Of a stretch of 64,000 nt of DNA, positions 49,992 through 63,600 are shown piece after piece. The first letter of the stretch is position 1; each line of letters starts with the position of its first letter. The position numbers and the translations under genes were made by a program. The stretch comes from Pterois miles (taxonomy: Eukaryota > Chordata > Actinopteri > Perciformes > Scorpaenidae). The stretch lies in the NCBI GenBank assembly GCA_947000775.1, contig CAMQGK010000008.1, positions 11,918,501 to 11,982,500 on the forward strand. Direction: 5' to 3'. A model generated the notes under the pieces. It saw only the letters and a program-made list of their open reading frames with translations, was not told the DNA's origin and ran no database searches.

Positions 49992-52900
49992 TGGTAGCCA
50001 GCAGACAGCCAATTACCTCCATGGCTCTGACCCACATGCAGAGGGACTTGGCAGCCAACGATACTTTGCCGATGATCTCTGGCTGGAAGTCTACCTGTCT
50101 GCAGTACTGGCCGATCTTCTTCAGCACACGGTCCGATATGTTGTCCTTGTCAAAGTTAACAAGTGTTTTGATGAAGTTGGTCTCGCCTGCCAGAAACACA
50201 GGTCACATTGGTCAGAAAACCATGAAAAAGAAAAAAAAGGTTTCCTCTATGTATGTGTCCCTCAGTTAAATTAATTTTCCTTCACCTTTTTGTGTTATGA
50301 ACATTAAAAAAACAAGCAGTTATTAAAAAAAAAAAAAAAACCAAGTGAATTTCACTGATGGCATTACTGAGAGGACTTCTAATATAGTACCTGCAATCCC
50401 CTTCTTTCCTTAAACGCCATGGTAAAAAGCAAGCAGCGTGGCGAGGTGCTGAGTGTTTTTTCTGTGTCGAGCGCTGTATGTTTGGCATTCAACTTTGGAT
50501 AAAGCGCTATGCTCATCACTGTCACTTTTTACCCAGCTGTCCAATCACAGTGGAGGAGGAGTGGGACAAATAGCCTACCACAAAGATGTGATCAAATGTG
50601 TTTTATTATGAGTATGTTGTGGTCTTATGGTGTAAGTTATGCTATTGTTTTTATTGTGGATTTAATGTTGTCCTTGTGTCTGGAGACTGGACCAAACAAA
50701 TTTCCCCATGTTGGATAATAAAGTCAGTCTGAATCTGTATCTGAATAAAATGATCGTACATAGGGAAATGCAGGTCCGTCCTCTCTCCGTATGTGCTTCA
50801 GCCTTTCATCCAGAGTAAGGGCCAAAGCACATATCCTACCTTGTGCCGACATGTTTACATCCACAGATACTCAAAAATACAACCAGTGTCTCAGGTGAAA
50901 AAATGCTATGCTTCCAAAGCACCCTCAAGCACTCCCAGCTGAGCATTTTCAGATGAGCGTCTGGTGTTTAGTAGTGTTACTTGGTGTTACTGTACACAAT
51001 CTGTATTTGTCTGGTTTTACCCTTCATTTTTGGAGCACTTCAGTTTTCCCAGTTACTTTGTTTCTTTGCCAAACTCTCTCTTCATGCATCCCTAAATTCT
51101 GCTCTGTTGCCGTCTCTCACCCAGCTGTCTCTTGGCCTCTGCCCAGGTGGGCTCTTTGCCCAGGAGGGTCATAACAGCCTGCATCACCGTCTCCACCAGT
51201 GTTGGGGGACGGCCATACGACTTGATCTCCGTCATATCCTTCTTATTCAGAGACTCCAGAGCCTATGTGGGAAAAAGAGGAGGGAAAAGAGAATGTGTAG
51301 ATGACTGCTTGCTGAGTCATGTTTAGTTCAAATTTAGACAGACAGAAAGTACACACTCAAATGACAAGGTGCTTACATTAGTGCAGAGGAGAAGTAGAGA
51401 AGTCAATATACTGAAAGGTCAGGGATCATTACTCATCAAATATTAAGGGGCTAATTCAACCAATTCGACACAATAATGAACAAAGTGAGCACATGCAGGA
51501 AAGACAGAATAACCAACACACAGTCAACAGTAGAGCTCTACCTTCATGGCCTCTTCCAGTACAGGCAGGGCGTCATCCAGATCCCTCTGTGCATTCTCAG
51601 CCATGGCTTTACACTGCAGCTCTTCTGCTGCAATTTTCTCACTGCTAGCACTCACCACCTAAACACAAACACCCAATAATTTGACTGTTTTTTTTAGTTA
51701 GATGTCTGAAATAAGGTCCACAAGCTTAAGAGATTTTAATGTTTTGTTCAACGACATAAAACACGTCAGCAAATACCCCATTCTGGAATTTTGAAGCCTT
51801 TTCATGTCTCTAAAAAGGCTGCTAACAAGTGGCTTATGTTATGGAACAAGTCTAACTTCTGGGCTGGCCTACAAAACTACGTCATCCCTGCGCCTTAATC
51901 AACTTGATACTTTAATCTTCTGTGTTTAGTAAATGTTTATGCATGTAAACACAAACTGTGGTCCTTACATCCTTCTGCTTGTCAGCCTCTTTGGTCTGTT
52001 GCACAATGACGTACAGGTACTCGTCACACTGTTTCTGGAACTCTGCCACCTGCTTCTTGGCCTCCTCCAGCTCTACAGACATGGCCTCCACCTTCTCCCG
52101 TGTGTCACTGATCTTGAAAAGGCCATTACGCAGCTTGCTCACCTGCTCCCCCAATTCACTGCGTTTCTCTGCCAATAGCCTGGACGGAAAACACGGGTGA
52201 TTGTAACAAAGACAGGCTTTTATTGAATAGACAGACAGAGCCATTGATCCAAAGGTCTCATGCTCCTGCTTGTTCTGGTTTAGCTCTAATCTGATGCATA
52301 TAACACCCAAAGCACCCACACATGAAGCATTTGAAGGTGGTGTGAAGTAAGAATAAAAGAAGAAGTGCGTCTGAAAGTGCCTACTTCTTATATCCAGACA
52401 CCAGCTCCAGGTAGTTGGTGGGCGTCACATAGTTATGTCTCCTCAGCTCCAATTTCATCCTTTGGGAGACCCCTTCAACCGACTGGTGCGTGGTCACAAA
52501 CATGCTGGCGACCTTTGTCTGGATCTACAACAGCATGCACAACATGGAAACATGTTGATCTGACATTCAAACAAGAGGAATACAACTTCAGGAGTTATTT
52601 ACTGTGTATTCATAGATGTGGGGACTGAGAAAAGAGTCACATCAAGGTTCAGTGTAGTTCACAGTCAAAGTTACAGATTTCTATTCTCTAAACTAGTAAC
52701 CTTTTCATGAGTGTATATACAGTAGTACTAAATCTGTTGAAGAGACTTGCTCTTCAATAATATGGACCCAGCTGTTTTAATTCAACATAGTGAATGACAC
52801 TGAAGTGAGAATGAGTCAAATCAACCATCCAGAAATGTTTTAGAAAACCCAGTGTGAATGAAATCTGGTTTCAAAGCTTGTGCAATATCAACCAAAGGTT

Positions 52901-55900
52901 CCCAACCTTTTTCCTTAAGGGACTCCGTTTCTTTCATTGAGTAAACTGACGACCTCTGACAAAGAGACATTTTATAGATATTTCAAATTACATTAAATGC
53001 ATTAAATAAAGTTTAAAAAATGACTATACAATTAACGAAAATAGTGAAGGCAATAACTGCAGGAAGTTTGTGTAAAATGAGTCTTTTGGGTGAATTTTGA
53101 GCGGATTATTTCCTGTGAATATTGCATCGGAGATTAGCTTTTATGTTATTTAAGAACTTAATATAACTCTCTCTCTGTATACTGTAATTTTAAAAATGTT
53201 GCAATCATACATAATAGGCTTCTTTTATGACAAAGTCAATATTTTCTTGTTTCTGATGCTTAGTTATTGTTATCATTATCATTATTAGCCCTTTGGTTGT
53301 TTTAACTGCATATTTTTCTAATATCTAAATTTTAGATCTTACAGGTAAATAATAATCTAAACTTTAAAATCATTTAGGTTTCTTCACAGAAACGAATGAA
53401 ATAGGCCAGCTGTAGACTTATTTACAAAATAAGTTGCACCCCTTAAAATCGAGAAGGACTCAGGTCCCCCTGTGAAGCTTTGACGACATCTAGTGGGGGT
53501 CAGGACCCCCAGGTTGGGAACCAGTGAGCTAGACAATGCCTTGTGGGCATTTAAAATGAAGGCTCTTAATGCCCCTGTTCAGGAGTATTCCTTATTTTAT
53601 AGGCTATTTAGGATGTACCGTATACGTCATTATCATATACTTATATATAAAATACATTTATTCATTAAAAACAAAGCATTTGAATAGCGATTAGGAGTTC
53701 GAAAACCATGGTCACGATCAATGTTACGAAGTGTTCGGCTCAGCCCTACATAAAGTTGAATGTAAAGATGTTGAGGAGAATAGATTCATGTGTGAGAATG
53801 CCTCCCAAAGAGGCACCAATTTAACAGTGTGAAAACAACTCGGATATATAAATGTGTGTTTATGTGTGTGTACGTGCATGCCTTACCCCCTCCAAGGAGT
53901 CCAGCTCCAGTCCATCCAAGTACCTCTCAGCTACCTCCAGCAGAGCGTCTTTGGGCCACTCACAGAACCAGTCAATGGTGGTGCAGTTGACAAGCGCTGG
54001 GTACTGGAGGATGCGGTTTCTGTTGGAAAAAAGCCATTTATGAATGATATTGATATAATTTGTGATACAATGATCCCAGCCTTGTGGACAAAGCATCTGT
54101 AAACTAGAGCAGGTACATTTGGAAGTCGGTTAGGAAAAAACAAAGACAATAATGAAGCCATTATGCTCCCTGTATATGTTTCAAAGTCATTCAAACTAAT
54201 GCTGTCTCCTTCTGCAAAAACACGGAAAAGTTGTCCACCACCCACAGTGTGAGTCAGTGAGTTTAGCTGGGTAATTGGTGTAGCAGGACTCTCTGAGTTC
54301 TGGCAATGTGATATGGATCCTGCTAGCAGCTAGTGGTCAGAGGGCCAGGACGTCTGGTCACACAGAGAATGGTGATTAGCTCTGGGTAATGGTGCCTACC
54401 AGTCCAATTAGTGGTAGTATGTATGACAAAGTGTTTTTGCAAGAAGAACTGTGTGTGACAAGGGACAGAGAGGATGAATAACAGAAAATGTGTGTCCATC
54501 TGTGGGCATACTACTTCTGTGTGTGTGCCAACAGCTGGCCTTCTCTGTCACAGCAGCCACACTGTTAATAAATACAGTGAGCCTCAGGTCCTCGCTGCAG
54601 ATTCACCCAGGTGACTAGACCTCATTTGCTCGACACCAGGCGTCTATCAGCCATTAACACACTGTCTCATAGTGGGGCCCAACTCACTGTCCCTAGTGTA
54701 CCTTTGAGGAGCTGCAGAGGGATACTGCAGGAAATAGTTACCCTGTACTGTAGATCACTACCAGTATATCTAAATTCCCTTCATTTACAAACACAAGCGC
54801 CTTGGATATGTCAGCTTGCATGGATTAAAAAGACAGCTGCAATTTGATTCATACTGTGTTCACAACTAGAGCAGTTTTCTCAGAGAGAAGAAAAAAAGAA
54901 GAGAGAGGAAGATATTGTAAACCAGGATATATAATATGACACAGTGTGCTGCTAGAAACAAAAGAATCAGACTGTACCTGAAGGGCTCTCCCACTGGGCT
55001 CATACAGAGCACTATGTGCAGGTTGTTCCTGACTCGCTCTATCAGGTAACTGAACAGGGAGTCAGGAGTCTGCACCACATTGTCTTTCCTGGCAGACTCT
55101 GACAGAGCATTGCACACCTAGAGGTAGAATGACAACAATTACATGTTAGGACAACTTGAATTAGGCTTTAAATAACTTGAGACATGTTTTAATAGGAATT
55201 TTACTGGTTTATAGATTCTGCAGTATACAAGTTAAATATATATCAGAGGCCTATGGAAGATTTGAAGAGCAGACTGTAAGCCAGCCACTACAGTCTTGCA
55301 TGACACAGAGATTGTCTTAAAAGAATCTTTACACTTTATAGCCAGGATTATTTGTAAAATGCAGTAACATTATATGAAAAAACAAATCCTCGCTTTAAAA
55401 AGTTGATCAACTGTGAACATTTCATCAAGAAAACAAAAAACTGTGTCGCCATAATTAAATCAATATTGACTTAAAGGGATAGTTTGGATGTTTTGAAGTA
55501 ATGCTGTGTGAGGTATTCATCCATAGTCAGTATATTAGCTAAAGTAGACAGTGGTCGGCACCAGTTTGAAGAAGGAGCAATATAAGCAATGGTGTTTAAG
55601 TTCAGATTCACCAAAGTCAGTAAAAAACACAAACAAACTAACTGATCGAGGCAGCGGTAGATTGGCACCCCCCTGCAAAGTCAAATTACTGTATTTTATT
55701 TATGATGTGTTATATATTTGTAAATAGAGGGTTTGAAGAGATCATAGATGGACTCAACAGTTTCAGTTCCCCGTCGAAAAGGGCTGTCAGACGGTAAGGT
55801 AAACCAGCGAAAATATTCAAAATATAGCGTACACTTGGTGGCTAAAATCCATTTTCCTGCTGCCCCTGTTCATAGCAGTACATTGCTTTGCTCCCATGCT

Positions 55901-57308
55901 GGTACTCTTGTCTGCTTCTGTAAACTGGGGCCATGCTGACTATCATCTACTACAAATATTCTTCATTACATTCAGTTTGAAACTGAACTGAACCAAATTA
56001 GAGTTAGACAGATGTACAGTTTGGAGGCTAAAACAATTTGAAGACTATACAGACCTCAACAAACTCGTCCTGCTTGTAGAGGTTAGGCACCTCGCCAGAG
56101 CTCAGGATATTATTGATGTCCTCTAGGAAGGATTTGTCTACGATCTGGGTGTCATTGAACAGGAAGACTGTGGGCTTGTTGTCTACACCAGTCAACCTGT
56201 ACAGCTTCTTGATGTCTGAAAGAAAGGACGGAAAAATCACCTATATATAATGTAGCTGACTGAAGAGGACGAGAGGAACTGACTGTACAAACAGTAACTA
56301 ACCTCAAATGTTTCATGGTTTACACTGAATATTAAAGAATATTTTTACTTTTTAATCTCCAGACAATAGAGGATACAGTTGTGTTTCTCAAATCTATGAA
56401 TATAACAGTAGTGCGTTTGGTCTCACCTTCTCTGAACTCCTGTTTCCGGTACTGCTTGGTGACCTCCACCTGGAACACCTGGTATTCACAGATGGAGGCA
56501 GCCATTTTAGACAGGCTCTGTCGACCAGAGCCCCCAACACCAACAAGCAACATGTTGCCCCTGAGCTGACTGATCACACGAACGACACGGGTTACTGTGG
56601 AGAGAAAAGAAAAATATCCAAATCATAAATTTCATGAAAATTTCATGAAAATGTGTTATTTACAGTTTGGTGTCCAGTGTGTCTACAGTCTTAGACCTTT
56701 TTATTTACACTACCTTGTAAGTGCATTCAATATTGACACAGCGCTTCATGGAGCTTCAGAGTGCATGGAAATCCCTGCACACACTAGTGCTGATCCATGA
56801 TGTTTCTATAGTAATGTAGTGCTATTGACTTTCAGTGGCATGTAGTAAAGTGGCAGATTGACAGCAATTAGTAGACAGCGGAGCCTGGTGCTGAGAGGCC
56901 TTCTCTTTCTCAACTACAGCGTAGCTTTTAGCTGCGCTTCATGCTGTGTTTTTCAGAAGAGCTTCAATCTCAGCCTGAATCTTAAAACAGTGAACACAAC
57001 AAAGAGAGATGAGGATCTCTTCTATTGATTGAGACAATGTCCTGGATTGACTGCACAGAACGTCATGGCTGGAACTGACACTGCGACTTGATTCATCAGG
57101 GGAATTTTCTACACTGTGTGTCCATTTAATTTGAATGTGTGTGTTGTGATCTCAGACGCACTGTGTTCAATGGCGTCTCGGAATAGCACCAGGCTCATGG
57201 GCACTACGCCAGGTGTCAGGTTGTAGTCCTCCAGCTGGGTCTCCATGAACTTCTTGAGAGCCTTCATGTCCAGCAGGTCCTCATACACACCAGACTCACT
57301 CAGGAAGT

Positions 57309-57362
<54 letters not shown>

Positions 57363-60300
57363 GAATAAACACACATAAAACATTCATATCTTCTGGTGTA
57401 ATCATTAGTCGAACAGTTTCATAATGCATACACCACTGTCCATTAACAATCCATTATCTTAGCTCTAAGAGTAGTATTAATGTTTGTGTGTGTGTGTACA
57501 GTAATAAATGTACCAAATATTGGTGGTTGTTTGTTGGGGCAGATGCTGTGAAACGTAAGGTCAAAGAATGATCCTAGTTTCTCCCCCAGCAAAGCAACGA
57601 AGGCCTCCGTGTCACTCTGATCTATTAGCCGGTCTGAGACAACCCTGAATACAACAAAGAATATACAGTTTTACTCAATATATACACAACAAAAGCACCT
57701 GTATGTTTTGGCCAGTGTAAAAAAAAAAAGTAGCAAACCATTCACAACTGTATTTATCTGAGGCTTCAGCTAAGGGAAAACAATAGATAATGACATTGGC
57801 ATAACGAAACTAAAACTGACTGTGACAAAGATTTTGTGAAAAAATGTCCATTGTTACCTGAAGCACTCATGGATCCACAGTCTAAAGATGCTGGTTTTGG
57901 TATCATGGAACTCTGGGTGAACTCTAAGCAAACCTTGAAACACCTGGAATAGGTGGAACAGGAAAAAAAACGACAGAGGGAACCTTTGTGATGATATCCA
58001 GTACATTGATATAGCATCAAACAACTATTAGCTATGTAAAGGTATAGGGGAGCAATGTCTACCTGAGCATTTCCCCCATAGGTAAACAATGTTAGCTCTG
58101 TCAGCACTGTTACTGTTGTTTTCCCTGCTGTTAGCGCCGTTAGCTGCTGGCTCAGCCGTCGCCATGTTGAGAGCCGTATGTAGGCAAAAGAAATGCTTCA
58201 AATCTCGCATTTAACACCTTTAAATAAACTTCATTAACTTTAAAGACAATATGTTACCATAGCCATGATGCGTGGCAAAATTGTATCGATACATATATGT
58301 CAATATCAATTTTTTATCATATAAAATATTAACCTCTTAACAATCTGGCTGCTATTCTGTCTTTCAGAGGTTGTAGCGGGCTCATCCTTAAAGCTTCCTC
58401 CAAAGTTACACAAAATTTTGGCAAACAAAAACTGGCATGGCCTTTTCTAAATGGGTCCCTTGACCTCTGACTTCAAGATATGTGAATGAAAACTGACATG
58501 AGCTGAGTGAAAACTTTACCTTATTAGATAAAACAGATGTTTACAACCTGTATAATAGCAATACTCAGCATATCGCAATATGTTGAGGTTTAGTATAGAG
58601 TGTTTTTCTAAGTTGAAATTCCTCTGTGAATCAGGCTCCAGTGTTCTTGATAACATACTGTATATACAGGTACTGTATGTATGTGTGTACTGTGGGTATA
58701 CTAGTATTGATCTAACCCATCTCTATATATTGTTGTGCACCTTGGAGATGTCCCTGAGGTTGAAGAGGTAGTGGATCTTGGCTGGAGTGGGAAGAAAACG
58801 AGCTGTAACATCATAATACAGTTCTAAGGTGGCCTGAGTCAGAGTTTCTCCGATGGGCTTCACTTCCTCCTTAAATCCCTGCAACTTTTGGTTGATCATG
58901 GTACTGTAGATCCGCCTGATCTGGGACTCCTGCATGCAGAAAAGACAGGTCTCTTCAGGTCTGGCACATCTTGTAAATGATACAGCCATGTCAATAAGAT
59001 ACATGGATGTCAAAGGTGTTCTGGTCAAACGAAGAGGAGCTGAATACGTATTTCATAAGGGCTTTAATAATTCTATTTCATGTTGCCCACTTCACACATT
59101 CAAAAGGCACGGCAACTCAAGTGTTTACAGGTGTTAACAGGAGGTTGCAATATGCCTCCAGTCATTTTTCAAAAGAAAATGTAGTTTGTTTTCTCGTGGC
59201 AGTTCAAAAAGCAGGGTGAAGAGAGGAGTCAAGAGAGGCACTACAAATAGAATGAAAAGAAGATGGACCGGAGAAGGTTGAAGGGAGCACAACAACAGAG
59301 ATGAAAGACTGACAGTAAATGGAAAGAGACTGGAAAAAGACGAGAGGCGAGCTGGAGAGGGTGTGAGCAATGAGTGGAGAGAGCAAGTAAAGTAGAAAAA
59401 ATGCCAAATAAAACAAAACGACAAAAAGAAAAGAGAGGAGGCAGGTGAGAGAGGGAAGGGGACATTTGCATTCTTTCAGACAATCATAATCTCCTTGGTG
59501 GGTGTGCAGTGGTTATCATTGTCATCATCAGGGTAATTCCTGTATGGTGAGATAAAAAAGTGGCTGACAAATGGTGATGAAAGATGACAAACTGTCTGGC
59601 AGGTGGAATATTACCAGGATTAACCTTTCTGAAATGGATAGATATAGGAGGATGATAGAAGAAGGAACGGGACAAAGAAAAAGAGCATTGCAAAAATGGG
59701 TGTGAGTCTCTTAATAAAATGAGGAAAAATGTCAAAACTACACAATTTTTAAATCCTGGGTATTTTTATTCAGATGAGAGGAGGAGACTAGACTAGAGGA
59801 GAGGAGAAGGAAGAGGAGAGGAAAGGAGACTAGAGTAGAAAGGCAAGAAAAGAAGAGGAGAAAAGACTAGAATAGAGGAGACTAGAGGAGAGGAGACTGG
59901 AGGAGAAAGGAAGGAAAAGAAGTGGAGAGGAGACTAGAATAGAGGAGAGGAGAAGGAAGAGGAGAGGATAGGAGACTAGACTAGAGGAGAGGACAGGAGA
60001 AAGAGGAGAGAAAGGGAGGGGAGAAGGAAGAAAGAGATCCATCCATCCATCGTCAACCGCTTATCCCATTAGGGGTCGCGGGGGGGCTGGAGCCGATCCC
60101 AGCTGGCATAGGGCGAAGGCGGGGTTCACCATGGACAGGTCGCTAGTCCATCGCAGGGCACATAGAACATATAGACAAACAACCATTCACGCTCACATCC
60201 ACACCTACGGGCAATTTAGAGTCATCAATTAACCTAAACAGCATGTCTTTGGATGGTGGGAGGAAGCCGGAGTACCCGGAGAAAACCCACGCTTACACGG

Positions 60301-60596
60301 GGAGAACATGCAAACTCCACACAGAAGAGCCGCAAGCTGGAATCGAACCTGCAACCCTCTTGCTGTGAGGCGACAGCGCTAACCACTACACCACCGTGCA
60401 GCCCGGCAGAAAGAGAGTTCAGCTAAATAGTCAGCAGGACTTACATGAGGGAAGGTCATATTGATGAGATTGAATCGACTCTGTAAGCGGCCAGAGATGT
60501 GAGTCCTCCCTCCACCAGGGGGGCCCATGGACGCCAACAAGAACATGTCCTAATACAGTGCACGCACGCACGCACGCACGCACCACACACACGCGC

Positions 60597-60637
<41 letters not shown>

Positions 60638-63600
60638 GAAAACAGTGTAGTATCCTCAGTAACACACACTTATGAAATAAACATATTACACATATAAAGC
60701 TCTTGACCCACCCATAGAGAGAGAGATTGGTAATTAAGAAAAAAGAAAACACACCTGTCCAAATCAAATTCCACTCTCACCTTGACAAACTTCAGAGTCT
60801 GTTTCTGGCGGTCATACCAGAAGCCATAGTCGATCCAGAGGCGCAGCAGTTCCAGTGGTGGCTGGGAGCCAAAAAGGTCATGAGCTGGCATGTTGAGGTC
60901 GTCCAGGAACCACAGCAGGTGCTTCCCACCTGCTGGCACAAACACGCCTTTGGTTCTCTTCTCTATGCGGCTCTCCACAGTGGCCTGGATGTTATTAGAC
61001 GTGGTCTGGGCAGTGATGGATACATGGAGAGAGAGACAACTCTTCAGTAAAGATGAAATGGTATGTTTCATTATGTACCTGTTATGTTATGAGACATTCA
61101 TCACTGATATTAAGCACTGACGTCCACTTTGGAGCAACAGTGCACTTTTACTCTAATTGTAATGAAGCCGAGATAGAGGCTACTCAAAGCCATGATATGG
61201 TGGGATGGTGGCAGTTCCACCCACTAACACAGATATATGAAAAAAGCACACACACATCCAGCACATGTACTCAATCCCCTCCCCTGTGTGCAACTGTATC
61301 TCATGGTGTGATTGAGGGCAGCTTGTGCAAAGTTATATTTAGCAGACAGGTACAATCTGCGTGCTAACATGTTCATTTGTGTTTGTCACTTAATGACAGA
61401 AGGTGCATTGTAGACTAGTAGAAATACAGATCATTCAAATAATGACACCAAGCCAAAGGCTTGAAATGTCTGGCACAGGAGAACAAACCTGAACTATTCC
61501 AATTATTGCCTTAAGCTTCATGGAGAAACAATACACAACAAATAGTGTAAAAAAAAAAAAAAATCATTACAAAACTACCATTATTGAATATTATTTCCAA
61601 AACCTAACCACAACCCTCATGACTAAATGCATTTATTCTACCTAAACATACTGTAAGTCTGATGCTAAACCAATGTGTTAATCATAAACTGGACCCCTGA
61701 AAGGACCAAATATCTGCCAAAATTACATTTTTTTAGCGATAATGCTTTAGTTTCTACATGCGTTTTTTTTTTTTAACAAGAATAGAAGAACAAGAACATG
61801 GCATACACAGAACAGACAATGCAAAGGCACCAACCTGTGAAGACATGTTGACAGTGAGGGCAGTCCACTTGGTATCCAAGCCCTGCAGGACACTCTGGGC
61901 CACTGAGGTTTTACCAGTGCCCACTGGCCCAGTAAGCAGCACTGGGTACTGACCCAACACCAGAGCTTTAACCAGGAAGTTGTAGCGAACTGTGTCCACT
62001 GTAGGAACCATAATCTTATAGAATGGAGCGCTGCAGGAGGGAGGGATATAGATGTATTGTAGATATTAGTGGTAGGTTATACCATCTAGTATTTGTCAGT
62101 TTCCAATCTAAAAGAAGGTGTAATGGTATTGCCTGGCTGTGAAGAAACTTACATAAGAAAATAAAATTAAAAATTAAAATTTGGGACTCATGAAATTTCT
62201 GGAGGGAGAAGATTTTACTAAGACCTTATAGTGAACTACTTTTATTCTGAGCGATTTTGTTATTAATAAGTGACTGAATTTTTTTTTTTTCCACCAAGAT
62301 GTGATCATAAGACCTTGTCAGCTGGTATGAGAGAGCAGAATGTGCCTCACTAACATTATATTCAAAGTGCCTTTATGTGTTGTGTTTAGGTTTGCCTTTT
62401 TGTGTACCTTTTACATGTAATGTGAAGTATTTTATGTTATGTAAAAAATTCAACAAACATATGTTAAAAAAGGGATTTACCAATACCAATACCAGATCAA
62501 TATCGGGCAGATACTGACTCAAATAGCTGGATCAAGTGTATGTGACAATGGGGCCGATCTATTAAATTAAGTTCTACATACATATATTATGTTTTGTACA
62601 TTATGAACTGGAATTTGAACTCCTGTTTTGACCATTTTGTTGCAGCATTAAAGATGTTTACACTCGAATAGTAATACCGTTAAAGATTCTTTTACCAAGT
62701 TGCTGGTGTACAATTTATTAGTTTAATAATATTCAGTAAAATTAGCTATTTATTTGTTACATTTTGTTATAGAAAGTTAGGAAAGCAATGTTTAAGTCAA
62801 GCCTGGTGTGGCCTTACACATAAACGAATGATCCCAGTCTCTTCCAACCAGTCAGGCATACAGCGTATTAAATAAACACTAGTATCAGCTGATACCCAAA
62901 GCCCAGATATCACTATCGGTATCAGGACTGAAAAAGTTGGATCCCTAAAAAACATCCACAACAGCTGATGTCAGATACATACAGCACATGTAAGAACATC
63001 TGGTTACTTACTTGGCATTGTAACGCCAGCCCTTTGGCAGCTTATCTTCAAAAGAAGCCCAGGTTTTGTTCCTGGTGTCCACATAGTACTCATAAACCAT
63101 GTCCTGAAAGAGTTTACATTAAAAGTTCAGAGAATGTCGTTTGGGGGGGTTTTCTTAGGGTACAATTTAGCACAATTGGGACTCAATTTTTAAACTGTCA
63201 TGGCAACAAGTTGCAACCTACAGTACAATTAACACTGTTCAAGCAAGCAGACCAGTAAAGAGACAGAGTGCCGTTTGTGTGAATAAATATTATGCCATAC
63301 AGAGGACCTTGATGGGGAAGGTGCCCTCCATCTCCCGTAGGAAGATGTCTATCCTCTTGCGTCCTTCCTCGTCGACGGAGGCACAAATTGACCAGATTAG
63401 GCTGAAGATGAACCAGAGCTCCACCATCCTACCCAAGTTTTCTGTGTCCGAAGTATTCACCTGGACAAAGGGAGAAAACTGGGGCTGCTTAAATGATAAT
63501 GTCAGCCTCCAAGTTTTAGAATTTACTTACTATTGTTTTTAATATTCATGGCTTAATTTCAGTCACAAAAATTAAGTCTGTTACAACAAATGCTATTAAG

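Noticed and set aside
56514..56522. P-loop with Arg where Lys is expected in AAA4 (GVGGSGRQS)
   Set aside because: Considered as a broken active site, but GSGRQSL is the normal axonemal dynein sequence.
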